Source of the DNA: Candidatus Azambacteria bacterium
GTDB lineage: Bacteria; Patescibacteriota; Minisyncoccia; GWC2-36-17; WO2-46-25
Direction: 5' to 3'
Length of the DNA stretch: 45,130 bases
NCBI GenBank assembly: GCA_016200965.1
Contig: JACQDT010000023.1
Span: forward strand, 1-45,130
Shown: positions 9,671 to 16,822 of the stretch, piece by piece
Layout of the letters: each line of letters starts with the position of its first letter
How positions within the stretch are numbered: the stretch's first letter is position 1
Position numbers and translations under genes: made by a program
Notes under the pieces: generated by a model
Databases searched by the model: none
The model's input: only the letters and a program-made list of their open reading frames with translations
What the model was told of the DNA's origin: nothing

Positions 9671-10318
9671 ATGACCATCAAAAAATATCTTCATTCGTGC
9701 CTTTTAGTGGAAGAGAACGGGAAAAAACTGCTTATTGACCCGGGCGCGTTCTCGTTTCTGGAGAAAAAGGTGCGGCCGGAAGATGTCGGGCGGCCGGACG
9801 TCGTCGCCATCACCCACACGCATCTTGACCACTACTTCCCCGAGGCGTTGCGCGCGATCGCCGGAAGTTCCGTTCCCGTCGTCGCGCCCAAAGAAATAAA
9901 CGAAGCCATGCGCAAAAACAATTTTTCGTGCGAGACGATCGCCGACGGAAAATCAAAAACAATCGAGGGATTCACTATAAAAGCGCTCAAAGCGCCGCAC
10001 GAGACGATTCCCGCCGACATTCCGCACAACCAAGCATTCCTTATAAACGCGAAACTGCTGCACCCGGGCGACTCGCTTTCGGTCGCGGGAGTGAAAAAAT
10101 GCGAAGTGCTCGCCCTCCCCATTGCCGGCCCGTGGATACGGCTTGTGGACGCGCTCGCATTCGCCAAGAAACTCAAACCAAAACGCGTCATCCCCATCCA
10201 CGATGCCATCATCAAGGATTTCATGCTTGAGCGGATGTACACGATGTGCAAAACAACACTTGAAAAAGAAGGCATCGCGTTTCATCCCCTCGCGCTCGGG
10301 GAAACGCTGGAAGCATAA
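9671..10318 (+). CDS. MBL-fold metal-dependent hydrolase
   Basis: ITHTHLDHYFPEAL motif; LLIDPGAFS; UPF0173-like layout. Confidence 0.85.
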   Translation: MTIKKYLHSCLLVEENGKKLLIDPGAFSFLEKKVRPEDVGRPDVVAITHTHLDHYFPEALRAIAGSSVPVVAPKEINEAMRKNNFSCETIADGKSKTIEGFTIKALKAPHETIPADIPHNQAFLINAKLLHPGDSLSVAGVKKCEVLALPIAGPWIRLVDALAFAKKLKPKRVIPIHDAIIKDFMLERMYTMCKTTLEKEGIAFHPLALGETLEA

Positions 10319-10356
10319 GAAAAACCCACGCACCAAATTTTGCGAACTAATCTGTG

Positions 10357-10520
10357 GCAACCCGCTTCGCCCTTAACGGTATGTGGCTATTCGCCACACG
10401 CGGGTTGCGAGAGCTTTATTCATTCTGCCTATCTATGTGCAATTCTTTTTTACAAATGGCAAAATTGGTACGGGGTTATTTTTCGTTACCCCACGCACGC
10501 GTGGGACGAAAAATAACAAA
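10357..10520. repeat. structured dispersed element (copy B)
   Basis: Stem GCAACCCGC (10357-10365)/GCGGGTTGC (10400-10408), inner TGTGGC-TATTC-GCCACA; followed by GTTATTTTTCGT...CCCACGC-AC-GCGTGGG...ACGAAAAATAAC. Confidence 0.75.
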
Positions 10521-10523
10521 AAA

Positions 10524-10544
10524 TTCCCTGAACAAATCAGGGAA
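10524..10544 (-). terminator. Rho-independent terminator of the ncRNA
   Basis: Minus strand TTCCCTGATTTGTTCAGGGAATTTTTTG. Confidence 0.85.
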
Positions 10545-10550
10545 CCTCTT

Positions 10551-10698
10551 GGTCCCGTATGATGCCGAAGCGACTGTAAGCTAGATTCCACGTGGGTGTC
10601 CGCAACGTTGCGTCCCGGACGAACCAGCGACGCATCGTAATAATAGAACTCCCTTGTAAAATTACTTGACCTTACGTCGTTCCAGATCTTACGGGACC
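10551..10698 (-). ncRNA. orphan structured RNA of ~148 nt, candidate 6S RNA
   Basis: Ends GGUCCCGUA/UACGGGACC pair; long imperfect closing stem (GAU-CUGGA-CGAC-GUAAG with CUUAC-GUCG-UUCGG-AUC); apical hairpin GCGUC-CUGG-UUCGU-CCGG-GACGC; own promoter and terminator; no ORF. Confidence 0.65.
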
Positions 10699-10704
10699 AC
10701 CTTC

Positions 10705-10732
10705 ATTATACACCCTACTCGTGCAATGTCAA
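10705..10732 (-). promoter_or_regulatory. consensus sigma70-type promoter for the ncRNA
   Basis: Minus strand TTGACA (10732-10727), 16-bp spacer, TATAAT (10710-10705); predicted start ~10698. Confidence 0.8.
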
Positions 10733-11236
10733 TTTAGTATAGCCGGGGGCGTGTTTCACCAGCTCTTCGGGCCTGAACCAGATGCCGACTTCCACATCCG
10801 CCTCTTTTGGCGACGAAGACGCGTGAATGAGGTTGAAAATGCCGATTCCTTTTTTATCCGCCGAGCTGTACGACATGTGCGCGTAATCGCCGCGGATCGT
10901 GCCCGGCGCGGCCGCCTTGGGCTCCGTCGCTCCTATCATCTTGCGCACCACCTCCACCGCGTCAATCCCCTCAAGCACCATCGCCACGATAGGACCCAGC
11001 AAAAGCATGTCTATCATCATCGCGCGCACATGCGCGCCCCGGCGCTTTGCCAGGTCCTCGTTGTAGTGTTTCGTCGCCGTGTCTTTTTCGGACACCAGGA
11101 GTTTCATCCCGACGATTTTCACGCCCACCCGCTCAAAGCGAGTGATGATCTCCCCGACGATGCCGCGGTCAAGCGCGTCCGGCTTTAAAATAACCAGCGT
11201 GCGTTCCGTGATTTTTTTTGTGTTCCCTTTTGGCAT
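10715..11236 (-). CDS. ndk: nucleoside diphosphate kinase
   Basis: TLVILKPDALDRGIVGEIITRFERVGVKIVGMK; GTIRGDY; HASSSPKEADVEVGIWF. Confidence 0.95.
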   Translation of the reverse strand: MPKGNTKKITERTLVILKPDALDRGIVGEIITRFERVGVKIVGMKLLVSEKDTATKHYNEDLAKRRGAHVRAMMIDMLLLGPIVAMVLEGIDAVEVVRKMIGATEPKAAAPGTIRGDYAHMSYSSADKKGIGIFNLIHASSSPKEADVEVGIWFRPEELVKHAPGYTKLTLHE

Positions 11237-11322
11237 AATGGAATATAAGATACCACGAAAAAAGAACCCTTGCAACATCCTTGAGGGTTTGGAGCAAAAT
11301 AGAATGATGTATTGAAAACAAA

Positions 11323-11358
11323 AAGGCCGGTGTTCTGCGAATGCAGAACACCGGCCTT
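11323..11358. terminator. strong bidirectional terminator
   Basis: AAGGCCGGTGTTCTGC-GAAT-GCAGAACACCGGCCTT flanked by T/A runs. Confidence 0.9.
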
Positions 11359-11381
11359 TGATTTTTTGAAACCCCTCGCTC

Positions 11382-11828
11382 TCAAGGTGTCGGGGATGTC
11401 GGCAGTTCGTAGAGAACCGCTTTTTTTAATCCCGTCTTCTCGATCACCTCGAGCCCTGTTCGGTGCGACGAGGTGTCGTGGATGATCATATCCTTGGGCA
11501 GGGTGTAGAGTTTTACCTTACCCTTCTGCTCGAGGATCATCTGATAGTACTCCTGCTTGTCTTTCGAAACTTCGACATAACCCACTATCGTATAAACACC
11601 CGACTTAATCGTTGTGAGCGGTTCACCGCTGTTCCGCAAGAGGTCTATCGAGAAGCTTTGTAACATCACAGCTGTAACAAAAACTATCATGAACCCGAAG
11701 ATTATGGGTAGGACGACACTCAGTGGTATTCTCTTTTCTCTTTTGTTAAGTCCCCCTGCCACTATGAGTAGTGTTCCAACCATGACCAGAATCCACAAGA
11801 TAAATATCATCTTCTTCTCCTCGCCCAT
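11382..11828 (-). CDS. hypothetical membrane-anchored protein
   Basis: Two N-terminal hydrophobic segments followed by a soluble beta-rich domain; no recognised family. Confidence 0.6.
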   Translation of the reverse strand: MGEEKKMIFILWILVMVGTLLIVAGGLNKREKRIPLSVVLPIIFGFMIVFVTAVMLQSFSIDLLRNSGEPLTTIKSGVYTIVGYVEVSKDKQEYYQMILEQKGKVKLYTLPKDMIIHDTSSHRTGLEVIEKTGLKKAVLYELPTSPTP

Positions 11829-11952
11829 AGGCATTAAGGTTTTGTATAACTTTCGTTTATATTTATTTGTCAGTGAGCAACGTATTTTATGTATACTACA
11901 AACATGATTTCCTGTCAATCTCTTGTGGCACTCCATAATAATTACAATGGAG

Positions 11953-12107
11953 GCGCTTTGGGGAGAAAGATGGTTTGAAGTACATCCCGCAGACGCGGGC
12001 CAGCTTGGCTTCCGCCGCAGGCGGAATGGCGCGCCGAGGGCGAAGAAAGTTTTGCCGCTGGAGCAAAACTATTCTGGTACTTCGGGCCATCTTTCTCCCC
12101 AAAGCGC
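11953..12107. repeat. cloverleaf-like palindromic element
   Basis: Perfect 21-bp arms GCGCTTTGGGGAGAAAGATGG (11953-11973)/CCATCTTTCTCCCCAAAGCGC (12087-12107), extended by GAAGTAC/GTACTTC; inner hairpins CCCGC-AGAC-GCGGG, TTCCGCC-GCA-GGCGGAA, GTTTTGC-CGCTGGA-GCAAAAC. Confidence 0.9.
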
Positions 12108-12129
12108 TACATGTGCGTGAAAAGACGCG

Positions 12130-12993
12130 TCACTTTTCCGTCTTGACGCTCACCGTGTTGCCATCGGTCGCTATTTCTATCCTGCCCTGCGTATCGGTGC
12201 GGTAAAACGGTATGGCGCCGAGCCGGTCAAGCACTTCCTTGTGCGGATGGCCGTAACGGTTTTTATATCCCATGGAAGCAAAGGCAAGCTCCGGCGTCGT
12301 TTTATCCAAAAATAACTGGGAAGTGGATGTTTTTGACCCATGGTGGGAAAGCTTCAGTACATCTATGTCTATATTCTCTCCTGAATTGATAAGATCGGTT
12401 TCTTCCTTCATGGTGGCATCGCCCAAAAATAAAAACTTTTTCGCGCCGAACGAAAAAAGCGTCGCGACGGATGTGTCGTTCACGTCTTGTGCGGAAAATT
12501 CCCTCCCTGAAAGATTCTCAAGCGGATACAGCGCATCTATCGTCGCGCCCTCGTCCAGATACACCCGCTCGCCCGCCTGGGCGATAAACACATGCACATT
12601 TTTTTCTTTCAAAAGGCGCTTGAATTCGTCGTACGTCGCGCTTGTGTAGCCGACTCCCGTCATGAGCACATTTTCGACCCGATACCGTTTCAACACCTCC
12701 ACCAATCCGAATATGTGGTCTTCCTGCGGATGGGTCAGCACCATGAGGTCTATCGTTTTGTCGTAAAACGGCATAACGGAAGAAAGCTCCGAAAGCACTT
12801 TCGCGCTCGGGCCGCCGTCGATGATCACCTGCGTGTGGCGCGGCGTTTCAATGAAAAACGAGTCACCCTGCCCGATGTCCAGCGCCCATACGCGCGCATT
12901 GGCGCCGGGCAAAGAATAATACAAAAACAGCGACACGAAAAACGCGCCGCACGCAAGAAAAAGAAAATAATATCTTTTTAGGATGATGCTCAT
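12130..12993 (-). CDS. ComEC C-terminal-type MBL hydrolase, separate ORF
   Basis: WALDIGQGDSFFIETPRHTQVIIDGGP, LTHPQEDHIFGL, LKLSHHGSKTSTS. Confidence 0.9.
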   Translation of the reverse strand: MSIILKRYYFLFLACGAFFVSLFLYYSLPGANARVWALDIGQGDSFFIETPRHTQVIIDGGPSAKVLSELSSVMPFYDKTIDLMVLTHPQEDHIFGLVEVLKRYRVENVLMTGVGYTSATYDEFKRLLKEKNVHVFIAQAGERVYLDEGATIDALYPLENLSGREFSAQDVNDTSVATLFSFGAKKFLFLGDATMKEETDLINSGENIDIDVLKLSHHGSKTSTSQLFLDKTTPELAFASMGYKNRYGHPHKEVLDRLGAIPFYRTDTQGRIEIATDGNTVSVKTEK

Positions 12994-12995
12994 AA

Positions 12996-14351
12996 TCAGA
13001 ACGCAAAGACCGAATACGGTATCGCGGCGAAGTACTTCACGACCGCAAGCTGATACGCCACGATCGCCCACAAAGGATACGCCAACGCCGAAGCGAGCAT
13101 ATGGGACGCGAATTCCGCGACGCCGGCCAGAAATCCGAACAGCATGGCGAAAGGGATGAACGGAATGATGAGCATGTTCGCGACCGGCGCCGCCAGGGAA
13201 AACCGGTGAAAATCATACAGCACGAGCGGAAGGACCGCAATCTGCGCGGACATCGTCGTGATAAATGATTCCTTGAGCTTTAAAAACTCCGGAACTTTTT
13301 TCATTTTTTCCTGCAGATACGGAAATATGTACGCAAGGCCGAGCACGGCGAGAAACGAAAGCTGGAAGCTGATGTCGAACATCAGGATTTTCGGATTAAA
13401 AAGAATCATCGCAAACCCCGCGAACACAAGCATGTTGAGCGCGCTCCCCTGCCTGCCCAGCTGCCGCGCGGTGATGAGCGCAACGCCCATGACCGCCGCG
13501 CGCACCACGGAAGGCGACGCGCCCGTCATCGTCACGAACGCGATGATGACGGCAATGGAGAAATACAATATCAGATGACGAGAAACAAAAAAGGAAGACA
13601 ACAGCAGGCCTACGAACATAATGATAACGGTGATATTGTAGCCCGAAAGCGCGAGCACATGCGACGTGCCCGTTGCGATAAACGCGTCTTTGAGTTCTTT
13701 TGGAATTTCACCGTCGGACCCGAGCAAAATGCCGTTGACGAACGCCGAGTGAGGAAACACCAATACCGCGCTCACGTTCTCTTCAAACCGCTTTTTAAGC
13801 GCGAATATGCGGCGCATAAAGCCGTTCTCCCCTTCTTTCGCGAGCGCCACCTGCGCGAAATCCATCGTGAAATAGATGCCGTCCTTGGCAAGATACCGCG
13901 CGTAATCAAAACCATTGAAATTTTCCGGCTTTTTCAGCGCGCCCGATACGCGCACGGTGTCGCCGTATGCAAATTCGGGATACCGCCTCGCCGTGACCGT
14001 GACGCGCTCCCCCGGCGCTTCCGATACCTGGACCGTCAGACGCTGAATGCCGTTTTTGAATTCGGGGTCGGCGACGATATTCGCTTCAAGCTCAACGCGC
14101 TGGCCGGTAAGCGGCTCAAGCACAAAATAGCTCGGCTCGAACCGCCCGTACCACAACACGCCGCATAAAGACACAAGCGCGAACGCCGCGTACACTATCG
14201 CGCGCGGATTCCCGGAAAATGCGATTACCGATACGGCAAATAGTCCAAAGCCGAGAAATATCCAAAAATCGTCAACAGGCACGAACGACCGCACGCCCAC
14301 TCCCGCGATAAAACACAGCATCAACCAAAGAAATATCCTTGACTTTGACAT
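12996..14351 (-). CDS. comEC: ComEC/Rec2 competence membrane channel domain
   Basis: DUF4131-like N-terminus plus GILLGSDGEIPKELKDAFIATGTSHVLALSGYNITVI and TM-rich competence domain. Confidence 0.92.
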   Translation of the reverse strand: MSKSRIFLWLMLCFIAGVGVRSFVPVDDFWIFLGFGLFAVSVIAFSGNPRAIVYAAFALVSLCGVLWYGRFEPSYFVLEPLTGQRVELEANIVADPEFKNGIQRLTVQVSEAPGERVTVTARRYPEFAYGDTVRVSGALKKPENFNGFDYARYLAKDGIYFTMDFAQVALAKEGENGFMRRIFALKKRFEENVSAVLVFPHSAFVNGILLGSDGEIPKELKDAFIATGTSHVLALSGYNITVIIMFVGLLLSSFFVSRHLILYFSIAVIIAFVTMTGASPSVVRAAVMGVALITARQLGRQGSALNMLVFAGFAMILFNPKILMFDISFQLSFLAVLGLAYIFPYLQEKMKKVPEFLKLKESFITTMSAQIAVLPLVLYDFHRFSLAAPVANMLIIPFIPFAMLFGFLAGVAEFASHMLASALAYPLWAIVAYQLAVVKYFAAIPYSVFAF

Positions 14352-14419
14352 CCTAAAATTCTACCATGTCTTACGCGGAGATAAAAAAATAAACCCTCAC
14401 AATACGAAAGGAGCCGGAC

Positions 14420-14800
14420 ATGCCCAAGACGGTCTTTGTCGCGCACCCGATAAGCGGCGATATAAAAGGAAACGTGAAAGAAGTCCTTGAAATCTGCAGG
14501 AAGATTCACACCGAGCACATTATCCCCCTCGCGCCGTATCTCGTGTCGCTTCAATATCTCAACGACGAAGTCCACGAGGAACGCCGGCTGGGCATTGAAG
14601 CGAATCTCGAATGTTTTCGGAGAAAGATGATCGATGAGCTCTGGCTCTTCGGCGACTTCATCTCTCCGGGAATGCTGGAAGAGATAAAGATAGCCAGAAG
14701 CATCAGCTATCGCATCCCGGTCATCGCGAAAACACATGGCACAAAGATAGATTTCAAAAAGTTCTGCGAGAAAAATCCGCTGAAACTGCCAACCTGCTGA
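14420..14800 (+). CDS. DUF4406 / nucleoside 2-deoxyribosyltransferase-like protein
   Basis: KTVFVAHPISGDIKGNVKEVLEICRKI...APYLVSLQYLND...ELWLFGDFISPGMLEEI. Confidence 0.75.
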   Translation: MPKTVFVAHPISGDIKGNVKEVLEICRKIHTEHIIPLAPYLVSLQYLNDEVHEERRLGIEANLECFRRKMIDELWLFGDFISPGMLEEIKIARSISYRIPVIAKTHGTKIDFKKFCEKNPLKLPTC

Positions 14801-14823
14801 TAAAGCAGAGTGTCAAAAAAAGA

Positions 14824-14857
14824 CACCGCGCATCTTAATGATGTGCGGTGCTTTTTT
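14824..14857 (+). terminator. Rho-independent terminator
   Basis: CACCGCgCATCttaATGATGtGCGGTG followed by CTTTTTT. Confidence 0.85.
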
Positions 14858-14869
14858 ATTTGGCGCAGA

Positions 14870-15316
14870 TCAGGCGGACCGGAGCTGGAGGTGAATCCGC
14901 TCAATCGTGTCACCCATCACTTTAGTAAGGAGCTTCACCTGCGAGAGAAACGGCTCCTGCATTAAATCCGGAAAAGAACCATGCAGATATTTTTTGTAAA
15001 ACGATCCCCACGGCGAATCTTTTGCCACCACAAGAATCGGCCCTCCCACAAGCGCGATAGGATAAGGGTCGATAATAAACCCGCCCTTCGTCTCAAGCCA
15101 CGAGTGTTGCCAGATATTCACCATGAACCCGTCCTTCGCTTTTACCGGAAAATACTCGGCGAGCGCGCGGGTAAGCATATGGCATGAGATGACGATCGGC
15201 TCGCCGTCGGGTCCTTTCCCGAATTCCACGTCCGGCAATTCTTCCACCACCAGCCGGATCTCCCTGAAAATCTTGATATCTTCCTTGGGAACCTTGCTCA
15301 TGACATACGGTATCAT
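14870..15316 (-). CDS. hypothetical protein
   Basis: ATG at 15314-15316 preceded by GGGAGGTGG; 149-aa soluble ORF. Confidence 0.65.
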   Translation of the reverse strand: MIPYVMSKVPKEDIKIFREIRLVVEELPDVEFGKGPDGEPIVISCHMLTRALAEYFPVKAKDGFMVNIWQHSWLETKGGFIIDPYPIALVGGPILVVAKDSPWGSFYKKYLHGSFPDLMQEPFLSQVKLLTKVMGDTIERIHLQLRSA

Positions 15317-15695
15317 GATTCCACCTCCCGTCGGTTGATAATGTACACCGCTCCCAAAATCCAATCTTTGAGAAAAAGATACTCCTGTCGGATAAAAAAG
15401 TCAAAACCCTAAACGCATCGTAGTCGTCCTCTTCTTCGGAAAGTTTAGTCAGATAACTAATTGCACTGATAACCTCATCCGAATATTCGCGCTCACGAAG
15501 CTCTGCCAAACTAATATCACAGTCCTCCACAACATCATGCAAAACAGCGACAATGCGTTCCGTCTCGGTGATGAGAGTAGTATCCAGCATGACCCTGAGC
15601 GGATGAAGAATATACGGCGCACCCGCCTTATCAAGCTGTCCCTTATGCAACTGAGCGGCAAGCAAAATAGCATCTTCAATGTTTGTGCGCGACAT
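15317..15695 (-). pseudogene. truncated HD-domain protein (RelA/SpoT HD-like N-terminus)
   Basis: AAQLHKGQLDKAGAPYILHPLRVMLDT...IVAVLHDVVEDCDIS is a clear HD start; after ...EEDDYDAF homology stops and the frame runs into the next gene. Confidence 0.55.
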
Positions 15696-15794
15696 AGCTG
15701 ATCCCTCCATCGGTTGTCAAAAAATCGCCTCTTTTTATTTAAGAATTATATAGCACGATTTTGAAAAAAGCACAAGCCATCACTTCCAGGTCAT

Positions 15795-16676
15795 CTACCA
15801 TTCCCGGGTGCCGCCGGTCTGGTATTCGGTGACACGGCCCATAATGCCTTTGGGAAAACAATCGGTGGCGAACGTGTACTCAAGCTGGACCGCCTGCTTC
15901 ACGAGATTGATCATCCGCTCCTGGAATTCCGGCGTCCACAATTCGGGCTGTTCCTGCTTGATGGTGTTGACCAGCTCAATGCCGAAATTCAGATGCTGGG
16001 ATTCGTCGCGCATGATGTACTGGATCTGCTCGGCCGAGCCCACCAACTTGTTCTGACGCTGGAAAGAAAACATCACCGCGAACGAGCTGTAAAAGAAAAT
16101 CCCTTCCATGATGATGGAAAACACCACGATATTTTCCAGGAACTTCTGGTCGGCGGCGAATGTGCCGGTCTTGAAATTCGGGTCGAAAATGCCGTCGTTG
16201 AACGAAAGGACAAACGCGTCTTTGTTGTAAATGCTTTGGCGCTCGCGGTACATGTTGAAAATCTCCGACTCGTCCAACCCCAGGGACTCCACGATGTATT
16301 GATACGCGTGCGTATGCACCGCTTCTTCGTACCCCTGGCGCAAAAGATACAGCCGGCATTCGGGCGAGGTGATGTGCTTGTAGGCGGCAAGGACGATGTT
16401 GTTTGCCGCAAGCGAGTCCGCCGTCGCGAAAAAACCGAGCACGACTTTCAGCGCGATACGCTCGTCTGCGGAAAGCGCCGTCTGCGATTTCCACTGCTCG
16501 ATGTCCTGCTGCATGCTGATTTCCGTCGGGAGCCAATGGTTCGCGTTGCCCGTGTTGTAGGCCTCCCACGCGAATTTGTGCTTCATCGGGTACAACTGGA
16601 CGACGTCGGCGTCTTCGCCGTTGATGATCCTTCTTTTATTGATGTCTACCCGCTGTTTGGTGAACTGGATGGGCAT
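15795..16676 (-). CDS. nrdB: class I ribonucleotide reductase beta subunit, apparently internally shortened
   Basis: GYEEAVHTHAYQYI, IIMEGIFFYSSFAV, RDESQHLNFG metal-ligand motifs; ends FPKGIMGRVTEYQTGGTREW. Confidence 0.9.
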   Translation of the reverse strand: MPIQFTKQRVDINKRRIINGEDADVVQLYPMKHKFAWEAYNTGNANHWLPTEISMQQDIEQWKSQTALSADERIALKVVLGFFATADSLAANNIVLAAYKHITSPECRLYLLRQGYEEAVHTHAYQYIVESLGLDESEIFNMYRERQSIYNKDAFVLSFNDGIFDPNFKTGTFAADQKFLENIVVFSIIMEGIFFYSSFAVMFSFQRQNKLVGSAEQIQYIMRDESQHLNFGIELVNTIKQEQPELWTPEFQERMINLVKQAVQLEYTFATDCFPKGIMGRVTEYQTGGTREW

Positions 16677-16735
16677 GCCAAATTTATTAAAATTTACGAA
16701 CCGAAGGTGAAGTTAATTTTACCATAAATTTGAGC

Positions 16736-16822
16736 GCTCTGAGCTTGCCGAAGAGTAATCGTAATGGTTCGACAAGCTCACCATGAAGGTTTTGTTACCC
16801 CGCTTAGCGGGGACAAAGCCCT
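16736..16822. repeat. nrdB-nrdA intergenic inverted repeats
   Basis: GAGCTTGCCGAA / TTCGACAAGCTC pair, then AAGGTTTTGTTACCCC-GCTTAGC-GGGGACAAAGCCCTT; the latter resembles 104-206. Confidence 0.65.

Noticed and set aside
9301-9694. Minus ORFs such as GTPGIGPGLQDPQPRVLPLYYVPELHYY
   Set aside because: Antisense to tRNA-Pro and rpmB; artefact.
10551-10698. tmRNA, RNase P RNA or SRP RNA as identity of the ncRNA
   Set aside because: No T-arm/tag ORF, no P4-like GAGGAAAGUCC motif, and no SRP GGAA-type domain IV loop were seen.
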